In this document: one piece after another, positions 1 to 4,764 of the stretch
Layout of the letters: every line of letters starts with the position of its first letter
Numbering within the stretch: the first letter of the stretch is position 1
Assembly (NCBI GenBank): GCA_030839105.1
Contig: JAUZEI010000680.1
Location: forward strand, 1 to 7,461
Direction of reading: 5' to 3'
DNA length: 7,461 bases
Source: Actinomycetota bacterium
GTDB taxonomy: Bacteria > Actinomycetota > Acidimicrobiia > IMCC26256 > PALSA-610
Position numbers and translations under genes: made by a program
Notes under the pieces: generated by a model
What the model saw: the letters and a program-made list of their open reading frames with translations, nothing else
Databases searched by the model: none
What the model was told of the DNA's origin: nothing

Positions 1-973
1 GCTCGGCGAGGAATTTCGCGATCGCGTCGGGCTGCTGGGTCGAGAACACGCGGATGCCCGCCGCGACGAGCTCGGCGAGCACGGGATAGGGATACGCCGC
101 ACACGCGCGCCGGTACGCGATGGCCTCGACCACCGGGTTGCCGAACCCCTCCCAGGTCGACGGATAGACGACGAGGTCGGATGCCGCGTACGCGCTTCCC
201 GCAGTGGAAGCGCGACCGATGGTCATCGGTATCTGCGCCCGTTCGATGACGCGCTCGAGGACGGGCGCGTAGCCGTCCTCGGCCGGACCGGACACCCACA
301 GCTTGAGCTCCAGCGCGGGTGCGATCGCGTGGAGCTGTCGCGCGAACCGGAGCGCGCCGGGGACGTTCTTGCGTTCGATGGCCCGCGCCGGCTGAAAGAG
401 CACGAAGTCGTCGGCGCCGAAGCCGAACTCGCGTCGTGTCGCGTCGCGATCTTCGGTGGGGGGATCGAGGTCGAAGTAGTTGTGCACGGTCACCGCGTCG
501 GCGTAGCCCCGCGCGTGCAACTCGCGGCGGCTGCGCAGGTTGATGGTCGCATGCAGCGCACCCTCGAGGCGCGGCGGGAACTCATCCTCGAGATGCTTGA
601 GATGACGGCGTTGCCACGGCAGATCATGGTGACGGAACGCGACGCGCCCGGAGTGCTCGGCAACCGCGCTCGCAACCGTGCGCGCGGCTTCGACGTTGAG
701 CGGGAGCGAGCAGAGGTTCTCGACGATCACGAGGTCGGCGCCGTCGAGCGCGTCGCCCACGACCCCCGCGTCGAGGTCATCGGAGCCGCCGGGATCTATC
801 GCGAGCGCGGGGATCACGAGGTCGTCCGGTTCGGCCGGGCCTACGATCTCGCCCGCGACGCGACGCGTCTCGAAGCCGATCTCGTGCAGCGCCCGCGACC
901 ATTTCCGGGCCTCGACCGAGACGCCGTCCTCACCGCCGAGCCGGAACGACACGGTGACCGCCTGCGGCGCCAT
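1..973 (-). CDS. Glycosyltransferase, GT4-like GT-B fold (3' end outside window)
   Basis: The minus-strand frame opens at ATG (971-973) and stays open for 324 codons to the window edge, so the C-terminus is missing. Near the C-terminal side it shows the GT-B retaining glycosyltransferase signature EGFGNPVVE (residues 275-283), an EX7E motif preceded by a VVYPSTW strand. Before that, ARAIERKN (197-203) matches the Arg/Lys segment that binds the nucleotide-sugar phosphates in GT4 enzymes, followed by a VSGPAEDGY strand-loop. The N-terminal half has an acceptor-domain look (GVSVEARKW near 17-25, VENLCSLPLN near 84-93, FRHHDLPWQR near 113-122). It should act in the cytosol, moving a sugar from an NDP- or GDP-sugar to an unknown acceptor. 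No Shine-Dalgarno precedes the ATG; the gene lies 20 bp after the next minus-strand gene and is probably co-transcribed with it. The family is confident; donor and acceptor cannot be told. Confidence 0.88.
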   Translation of the reverse strand, partial: MAPQAVTVSFRLGGEDGVSVEARKWSRALHEIGFETRRVAGEIVGPAEPDDLVIPALAIDPGGSDDLDAGVVGDALDGADLVIVENLCSLPLNVEAARTVASAVAEHSGRVAFRHHDLPWQRRHLKHLEDEFPPRLEGALHATINLRSRRELHARGYADAVTVHNYFDLDPPTEDRDATRREFGFGADDFVLFQPARAIERKNVPGALRFARQLHAIAPALELKLWVSGPAEDGYAPVLERVIERAQIPMTIGRASTAGSAYAASDLVVYPSTWEGFGNPVVEAIAYRRACAAYPYPVLAELVAAGIRVFSTQQPDAIAKFLAE

Positions 974-993
974 GGCGGCGACGATAGGTGGAA

Positions 994-1671
994 TTACGGG
1001 GCGGCGACGTACGAGAGACGACGGTTCGTGGCGTCGAGGACCGCCCGGGCGACCGCATCGGCTTCCTGGGGCGGTCGCACGATCGCCGAGCCCGAGACGA
1101 TCTGCTCGGCGGGCGGGATCACGAACACGACGGTCACCACCGCGACGTCGCGTGCGCCGATACGTTCGATCTGTGCGTGGTCGATGTCGACGCACTCGGC
1201 CGCGGGCTCGAGCTGACGGAGCGCGTCGACGGTTGCCAGCGCCACGAGACGATGGCGCGCCGTCGTCGCGATCGAGCCTTCTGCGAAACCGACCGCCTCT
1301 TCGTCGTCGAGCGCGAGCGTGACCCGTACCAGGGACCGCAAACCGCTCGCCTCCGCGGTGATCGCGACGATCGACGGGCGGGGACCGGACGCGGGCGCGT
1401 CCGCGAGGACGTTGCCGCCCAGCTGGACGACGGAGATCACTCGCCGGTCGATCTCCAGACCGAAGGACGCGAGCGCGACCGACTGGACGTCGCGGACGAT
1501 CTGCTTCGGATGCTTGCCTTGCACCGCGACGACGTGGACTTCCGAGACCCGGCCGTCGGGCTCACCGACGATGCGCACGATCGAAACGTCGGGCAACCGA
1601 CAGATCTCTCGTTCGACTTCGGCCAGGTCCAGTTCTTCCACTCCGGATTCTTTCCACTCGACCGCCACCAC
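994..1671 (-). CDS. Conserved-looking cytosolic protein of unknown function
   Basis: A 225-residue frame from GTG to TAA. I do not recognise a named family. There are no membrane segments and no signal peptide. The N-terminal part (about 15-85) alternates helix and strand: REICRLPDVSIVRIVGEPDG, then a VHVVAV strand and KHPKQIVRDVQSVALASFG, a basic helix ending in a strand. The C-terminal part (about 100-220) has the pattern strand-helix-strand-strand-helix, closing on ARAVLDATNRRL. That closing helix resembles the end of allosteric dimer domains such as that of LeuA, but this is only a visual resemblance. AAGG lies 4 nt before the chosen GTG and 7 nt before a second in-frame GTG one codon later, which is equally possible. 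The gene is 20 bp upstream of the glycosyltransferase on the same strand, so the two likely form one transcript. Coding is supported by the regular amphipathic pattern, low stop density and clean operon spacing. Confidence 0.72.
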   Translation of the reverse strand: MVAVEWKESGVEELDLAEVEREICRLPDVSIVRIVGEPDGRVSEVHVVAVQGKHPKQIVRDVQSVALASFGLEIDRRVISVVQLGGNVLADAPASGPRPSIVAITAEASGLRSLVRVTLALDDEEAVGFAEGSIATTARHRLVALATVDALRQLEPAAECVDIDHAQIERIGARDVAVVTVVFVIPPAEQIVSGSAIVRPPQEADAVARAVLDATNRRLSYVAAP

Positions 1672-1714
1672 ACGACCTTAGGCCGTCGTAGTAGTCGGCT
1701 CGCGGACCGTGAGA

Positions 1715-1744
1715 ACTTGATCGCGACACTTGCCGTCACACTTG
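1715..1744. repeat. Three short direct repeats between two minus-strand genes
   Basis: On the plus strand ACTTG occurs at 1715-1719, 1728-1732 and 1740-1744, with starts 13 and 12 bp apart. The last two are extended to ACACTTG (1726-1732 and 1738-1744). They lie in the 87-bp gap upstream of the gene ending its 5' side at 1671. Repeats on about one helical turn could be a protein-binding array for that promoter, but the units are short and chance is possible. Confidence 0.3.
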
Positions 1745-1758
1745 TCGGGCGCGCGCGA

Positions 1759-2664
1759 TCAGAGCGCGGGTTGCTCGATGAGCTCGACGACCTCGTCGTC
1801 CGGTCCGCGAAAACACACGAAGCGCAAGATCGGGAGTCCCGGACCCATTGCCATATCGACCGGCGCGGAGATCGTCGCGACGTCGAGACGAGCGAGCTCC
1901 GTAACGGCCTTGTCGACGTCGGGGATCAGGAACGCGGCACGCCACATGCCGAGCGTGTTCGCGGCGCGCGCCGACTTGCGTTCGCAGAGCGGGACGCGGA
2001 ATCCGACGAGGATGAAGAGGACATCACCGCGACCCGGTGCAGTGAGCACGATCTCGTCCATCGCGACTGCACCGTCGACGTGTAGCTGCCCACCGTTTGC
2101 CTTCTCGCTCGGATAGCGCGCGACTTCCCGGAGGCCGAGCGCGGAGTAGAAGTCGAGCGAGCGCTCGAGGTCGGCGCAGGTGATCGCGACGAACGACAGC
2201 GCGGCCGCACCACCCTCGATCAGCTCGATCGCGGTGCCGTCGGGATCGTTGACCATCGTGATCCGGATCTCGCCGCCGGCCGGCACCGTGTGGGTCACCG
2301 GCTCGCTCCAGACCGCGCCGCCGAGGTCGCCCACCCGGACGAGGGCGGCGTCGAGGTCGGGAACGCGCAGCCCGAGCCGCTGGAACCCCGTCTCGAACAG
2401 CCGGCTGGGAGGCGCGCCGACCGGTGCCGGCTCGTGCCACTGGAGCAGGTCGACGGCCCCGCCGTCGTAACCACGGGGCCCGAGCAGGATCGACGCGTCC
2501 CACCGCGCGCGGTCGAGCCCGAACGCGGCTCCCGGCTGGGCCATCTCGGGCGCGGTCCGCGCGCCGATCTCGAGGCCGATCCCTTCGGTGTAGAAGCGCC
2601 GCGACCGTTCGAGATCCGAGCAATTCACGTTCACATGAAAGAGTCGTGCGTCGTTCAAGAGCAT
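1759..2664 (-). CDS. Two-domain VOC superfamily (glyoxalase/dioxygenase fold) protein
   Basis: The 301-residue protein has four beta-alpha-beta-beta-beta modules forming two VOC domains. Domain one starts at LFHVNVNCSDLERSRRFY (8-25), with His10 at a usual metal-ligand position; its second module starts near FQRLGLRVPDLDAAL (94-108) and ends in DPDGTAIELIE (141-151), with Glu147 at the C-terminal ligand position. Domain two starts at LSFVAITCADLERSLDFY (156-173) and ends with a second VVELIE (292-297). VOC proteins include glyoxalase I, extradiol dioxygenases and fosfomycin or bleomycin resistance proteins; the substrate cannot be read from the sequence. An in-frame start exists 22 codons upstream, but its extension would run through a perfect palindrome and is not VOC-like, so the ATG at 2662-2664 is preferred. 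There is no Shine-Dalgarno; TTACCT ends 9 nt before the ATG, consistent with a leaderless message. Confidence 0.88.
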   Translation of the reverse strand: MLLNDARLFHVNVNCSDLERSRRFYTEGIGLEIGARTAPEMAQPGAAFGLDRARWDASILLGPRGYDGGAVDLLQWHEPAPVGAPPSRLFETGFQRLGLRVPDLDAALVRVGDLGGAVWSEPVTHTVPAGGEIRITMVNDPDGTAIELIEGGAAALSFVAITCADLERSLDFYSALGLREVARYPSEKANGGQLHVDGAVAMDEIVLTAPGRGDVLFILVGFRVPLCERKSARAANTLGMWRAAFLIPDVDKAVTELARLDVATISAPVDMAMGPGLPILRFVCFRGPDDEVVELIEQPAL

Positions 2665-2674
2665 GGCGGCACAA

Positions 2675-2691
2675 GGTAACTGCGAGTTACC
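2675..2691. promoter_or_regulatory. Perfect palindromic operator candidate upstream of the VOC gene
   Basis: GGTAACTGCGAGTTACC is two perfect 7-bp arms around GCG. It ends 11 bp before the VOC start codon and overlaps the position expected for the -10 box of a leaderless transcript. The symmetry and size suit a dimeric helix-turn-helix repressor, for instance of the TetR family, but no regulator gene lies in the window. Binding there would block the VOC promoter. Confidence 0.6.
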
Positions 2692-2952
2692 GACTTCCTC
2701 TGGCGCCGTCGCCGCGCCCAGACACGGCACGACGGCGCTCGTTCCGCGCTGATGGGTAGCCCGGATACGACCCAGAAGTGACGAACGTGTTCATATGTCC
2801 GATCTCGGCGGCGTGGACCTTGCGCATTGGCCGCAATGCGGTGACAATTGGCTGAACTGCACGGGTGGGGCTCGTGTTGCTCGCGAGAGATCGCGACAGC
2901 CGCTGCCGCCGATCAATCGGACGGAGGGCATCTCGGCTCGAAGATGAAGACG
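2692..2952. other. Non-coding part of the divergent intergenic region
   Basis: With the flanking elements, about 410 bases (2665-3078) lie between the VOC gene and the small plus-strand gene without a convincing gene. Open frames here are short, lack ribosome binding sites, and read as Arg/Ser-rich low complexity. What stands out is symmetric DNA: the 7-4-7 inverted repeat at 2823-2840, TCGCGA twice (2881-2886, 2891-2896), and CCGAT-CA-ATCGG near 2908-2919. No confident -35/-10 pair was found. The region presumably holds promoters for both directions. Confidence 0.5.
2823..2840. promoter_or_regulatory. Perfect inverted repeat, operator or hairpin candidate
   Basis: CGCATTG (2823-2829) and CAATGCG (2834-2840) are perfect complements around GCCG. 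The element lies about 160 bp upstream of the VOC start and 240 bp upstream of the small plus-strand gene. It could be an operator for the divergent region or a small hairpin. There is no T-tract, so it is not an intrinsic terminator. Confidence 0.4.
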
Positions 2953-2979
2953 AGGAGAGAGACGGCAAGGCCTCGGGCC
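2953..2979. repeat. Left arm of a 27-nt imperfect inverted repeat
   Basis: The reverse complement of 2953-2979 matches 3178-3204 at 24 of 27 positions by eye. The arms lie outside the small membrane-peptide gene. On the minus strand the similarity continues to a GCCGAGA heptamer (2931-2937), 15 nt beyond the arm; the right arm is followed by the same heptamer after 14 nt. So this is either one end of a small mobile-element remnant or an inverted copy of the leader found before the HD gene at 3236. Confidence 0.65.
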
Positions 2980-3027
2980 AGTTTCTACTTCACAACATGA
3001 CGGGTGTTCCTCAGCGGAGCGTTTGCC

Positions 3028-3052
3028 CCGCCGCCAGTAGCGGTTGCGGCGG
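3028..3052 (+). other. Strong hairpin in the leader of the small peptide gene
   Basis: CCGCCGC (3028-3034) pairs perfectly with GCGGCGG (3046-3052) around an 11-nt loop. It ends 11 nt before the ribosome binding site of the 29-residue peptide gene. It could act in the 5' untranslated leader on message stability or translation. There is no T-run after it. Confidence 0.4.
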
Positions 3053-3063
3053 AGGAGATACGC

Positions 3064-3072
3064 GAGGGGGAG
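3064..3072 (+). promoter_or_regulatory. Very strong ribosome binding site
   Basis: GAGGGGGAG lies 6 nt before a GTG codon at 3079. It is the best Shine-Dalgarno in the window and is the main evidence that the short frame at 3079 is translated. Confidence 0.7.
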
Positions 3073-3078
3073 ATTCCT

Positions 3079-3168
3079 GTGAAGAAGATCGCTGTCCGAG
3101 TGTCCACTACGGCCGGAGGGCTGATCGCATTGCTGCTTGCCGGCGGTGCGTTCATCAACCGGCACTGA
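3079..3168 (+). CDS. Small single-pass membrane peptide (29 residues)
   Basis: GTG to TGA gives 29 residues. The start MKKIAVRVS is basic (two Lys, one Arg), followed by a hydrophobic stretch TTAGGLIALLLAGGAFI (about 10-26) and the tail NRH. This fits a single short transmembrane helix with the N-terminus inside, or an uncleaved signal-like peptide. It is not a lipoprotein, as there is no Cys. A GAGGGGGAG ribosome binding site sits 6 nt upstream. The gene ends 67 nt before the start of the membrane HD-GYP-like gene on the same strand, so a role with that protein, for example as a small membrane partner, or as a translated leader, is plausible but inferred. It was found by direct reading and has no family that I can name. 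Confidence 0.62.
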   Translation: MKKIAVRVSTTAGGLIALLLAGGAFINRH

Positions 3169-3177
3169 CGGGTTTTG

Positions 3178-3204
3178 GGCCCGCGGCCTTGCCGCCTCTT
3201 TCCT
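3178..3204. repeat. Right arm of the 27-nt imperfect inverted repeat
   Basis: This arm sits between the small peptide gene and the first HD-GYP-like gene and mirrors 2953-2979 (24 of 27). In a transcript covering both arms about 25 pairs could form, counting one G-U, which would enclose the whole peptide gene in a long stem-loop. The arm itself starts with GGCC-CGC-GGCC and ends pyrimidine-rich. Confidence 0.65.
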
Positions 3205-3209
3205 AGGTC

Positions 3210-3224
3210 CCAATCGCTGCCGAG
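3210..3224 (+). promoter_or_regulatory. Shared leader motif, copy 1 (before the first HD gene)
   Basis: CCAATCGCTGCCGAG ends 11 nt before the ATG at 3236. It matches CCAAAGGCTGCCGAG at 4706-4720, in the leader of the second HD gene, at 13 of 15 positions, including the unbroken GCTGCCGAG. Both copies follow a GC-rich hairpin-capable segment and a pyrimidine run. The GCCGA core recalls the -10 element GCCGATAA of FliA/WhiG-type sigma factors, but no TAAA -35 was found. Confidence 0.5.
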
Positions 3225-3235
3225 AGATATACAGG

Positions 3236-4591
3236 ATGTCCGGATCTCCTTCCTTCCCGAAGCGGCTGGCCTGGTACACGGGCGCGGTGTTCGGATCCGC
3301 GGTAGCGGCGACAGGCTTCGTCGCGGTGCGGGAAGGTCTCCCGCCCACGGCGGCGCTTATCTCGTTCTCGCTGGTCGTCGTGTTCAGCTCGCATCGACGG
3401 GTGTTTTTCTCGGCCACCGAGTCCGTCTCGCCCGCGTTCATGGTTTCGATGGCGGCGATCGTCGTCTTCGTGCACTGGCACTCGCTGGCCGGCTGTCTGC
3501 TCATCGGCATGCTCAGCTCGCTCTATGTACCAGGGCTGACGCGATCGTCCTGGCCATGGTTCCCCTTCAACGCGGGCATCACCGGGCTCGCGACGCTCGC
3601 GGCTGGAGCTGCGTACGCGCACCTGCCGGGCCAGGCTCATCCGGGAGTGCCTGCGGCGATCCTCGGAGCGATTCCCGTCGCGATCGTGTGTATGGCCGTT
3701 TCCGGCTCGTTGCTCGTGCTCTCGTACATCGTGGAGACCGGTCGCGTCGAGCGCGACGTGCTGGTCGGCATCCGCTCGTCGTTCGGTCAGGTCGTGCCGT
3801 TCGCGTTGCTGGGCGTGCTCCTCGGACGGATGTACATCGCGCTGGGGCCCGCGGTGATGCTGCTCATCATCGTGCCGATCCTCATTGCACGGGAGATGTT
3901 CGCTTCATACCTCCGGGTGAAGGAATCCCACGACGAGACGGTCGGAATGCTCATCCACGCCCTGGAGGCGAAGGACCGTTACACCTCCGGGCACTCCGAG
4001 CGCGTCGCCGACTACGCCCGCTACATCGGCGAAGAGCTGAACTTCATGCCCGCGCGGCTCGAGCGATTGCGGTTCGCCGCCCTGATGCACGACATCGGCA
4101 AGCTCGTGGTCCCGAATCAGCTACTCAACAAGCCCGGCCGCCTCACACCCGACGAGTTCTCGCAGGTGCGGGTGCACGAGAAGGTCAGCGTGCAGATGCT
4201 GAGTCACATCGACTTCCTGCGCCCGATTGCGGCGGCCTCCCACAGCGACGCCACCCGGTTCGATCCCGACGATCTCGACCACCCGATCGAGCCCTACATC
4301 GTGATGATCGCCGACGCGTACGACGCCATGACCTCGACCCGTGCCTACCGCAAGGCCTTGCCCCAGGACGTGGCCTTCCGAGAGCTTCGTGACAACGCCG
4401 GGGTCCAGTTCCATCCCGCCTGTGTCGAGGCCCTCATCCACGCGGTCGAGAAGCGGGGCGAACGGCACGGTGCCGGCTTCGAGACCGATGCAGAGTTCGA
4501 GAATGCCCCGGTCGCGGGCGTGGGCAGCGCCGGCCTCGGCGATCTTCTCGACAACGAGGCGAACGGCCGCACGACATCCGCCTCGTCCTGA
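3236..4591 (+). CDS. Membrane-anchored HD-GYP-like phosphohydrolase with degenerate GYP motif
   Basis: The 451-residue protein has about seven or eight transmembrane helices (between residues 11 and 218), then a cytoplasmic HD domain. HD landmarks are LEAKDRYTSGHSERV (His253), LMHDIGK (His285-Asp286), VHEK (His314) and IADAYDAMTS (Asp360). HD-GYP proteins usually hydrolyse cyclic di-GMP with a two- or three-metal site. Here the usual HHE..DG.GYP segment is replaced by ASHSDATRFDPDD (334-346): the first His of the HH pair is Ser335, no GYP is present, and the loop is about four residues shorter. It may therefore be a hydrolase with altered specificity or weak c-di-GMP activity. The ATG at 3236 is preferred over an upstream in-frame TTG (3137) because the TTG version would overlap the peptide gene and add a non-family tail; GAGAG lies about 9 nt before it. 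The last 40 residues look disordered. The next gene encodes a similar but more degenerate protein. Confidence 0.9.
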   Translation: MSGSPSFPKRLAWYTGAVFGSAVAATGFVAVREGLPPTAALISFSLVVVFSSHRRVFFSATESVSPAFMVSMAAIVVFVHWHSLAGCLLIGMLSSLYVPGLTRSSWPWFPFNAGITGLATLAAGAAYAHLPGQAHPGVPAAILGAIPVAIVCMAVSGSLLVLSYIVETGRVERDVLVGIRSSFGQVVPFALLGVLLGRMYIALGPAVMLLIIVPILIAREMFASYLRVKESHDETVGMLIHALEAKDRYTSGHSERVADYARYIGEELNFMPARLERLRFAALMHDIGKLVVPNQLLNKPGRLTPDEFSQVRVHEKVSVQMLSHIDFLRPIAAASHSDATRFDPDDLDHPIEPYIVMIADAYDAMTSTRAYRKALPQDVAFRELRDNAGVQFHPACVEALIHAVEKRGERHGAGFETDAEFENAPVAGVGSAGLGDLLDNEANGRTTSASS

Positions 4592-4610
4592 TTTGCTCCT
4601 GAGGTTCGTG

Positions 4611-4676
4611 GGACCGGCGGCCTGAGGGGCGAAACGCCCCGGTTTCGAGCGCGTCGTGGATACCATTGCCCGGTCC
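4611..4676 (+). other. Structured leader element between the two HD genes
   Basis: GGACCGG (4611-4617) pairs perfectly with CCGGTCC (4670-4676), enclosing a second perfect hairpin GGGGCG-AAA-CGCCCC (4626-4640). Directly after it comes an intrinsic terminator (4681-4700). GCCCG (4668-4672) can instead pair with CGGGC (4680-4684), a pairing that excludes both the outer stem and the terminator stem. This is the layout of an attenuator or riboswitch with an expression platform. It matches no riboswitch consensus that I know. It may also be only the 3' end structure of the upstream gene. Confidence 0.45.
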
Positions 4677-4680
4677 AAAC

Positions 4681-4700
4681 GGGCTGATCAGCCCTTTTCT
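4681..4700 (+). terminator. Intrinsic terminator
   Basis: GGGCTGATCAGCCC is a perfect 14-bp palindrome (GGGCT stem, GATC loop) followed by TTTTCT. It sits 89 nt after the stop of the first HD gene and 65 nt before the second. It either ends the first transcript or serves as a regulated attenuator for the second gene. Confidence 0.65.
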
Positions 4701-4705
4701 GCCGG

Positions 4706-4720
4706 CCAAAGGCTGCCGAG
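4706..4720 (+). promoter_or_regulatory. Shared leader motif, copy 2 (before the second HD gene)
   Basis: CCAAAGGCTGCCGAG follows the terminator's T-run by 5 nt. It is the counterpart of 3210-3224. Here a 12-codon frame (ATG at 4730, stop overlapping the next start as ATGA at 4765) begins 9 nt after the motif, but has no clear ribosome binding site of its own. Confidence 0.5.
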
Positions 4721-4764
4721 TAACTAGTGATGCGGCTGCAACCTCGAGATTCGGGGACCACGCG

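Noticed and set aside
329..1216. Long plus-strand open frame of 295 codons
   Set aside because: It is antisense to the glycosyltransferase and the next gene, is Arg/Glu/Val-rich, and shows no fold or motif. The opposite strand carries the clear EX7E glycosyltransferase signature.
988..2085. Plus-strand open frame of 365 codons
   Set aside because: It spans two minus-strand genes and their gap and is Arg/Asp-rich low complexity, as expected for the antisense of GC-rich coding DNA.
2881..2896. Doubled TCGCGA palindromes
   Set aside because: CG-rich hexamers like this are expected often by chance at this GC content.
2687..2968. Minus-strand frame of 93 codons in the divergent region
   Set aside because: It starts with a Ser run, lacks a ribosome binding site, would run through two inverted repeats and overlaps the VOC promoter.
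3000..3235. c-di-GMP (GEMM-type) riboswitch before the HD gene
   Set aside because: The GCCGAG-ending leader recalled such elements, but the conserved GCACAGGGCAAACC and CGCAAAGCC blocks are absent here and in the 4592-4764 leader.
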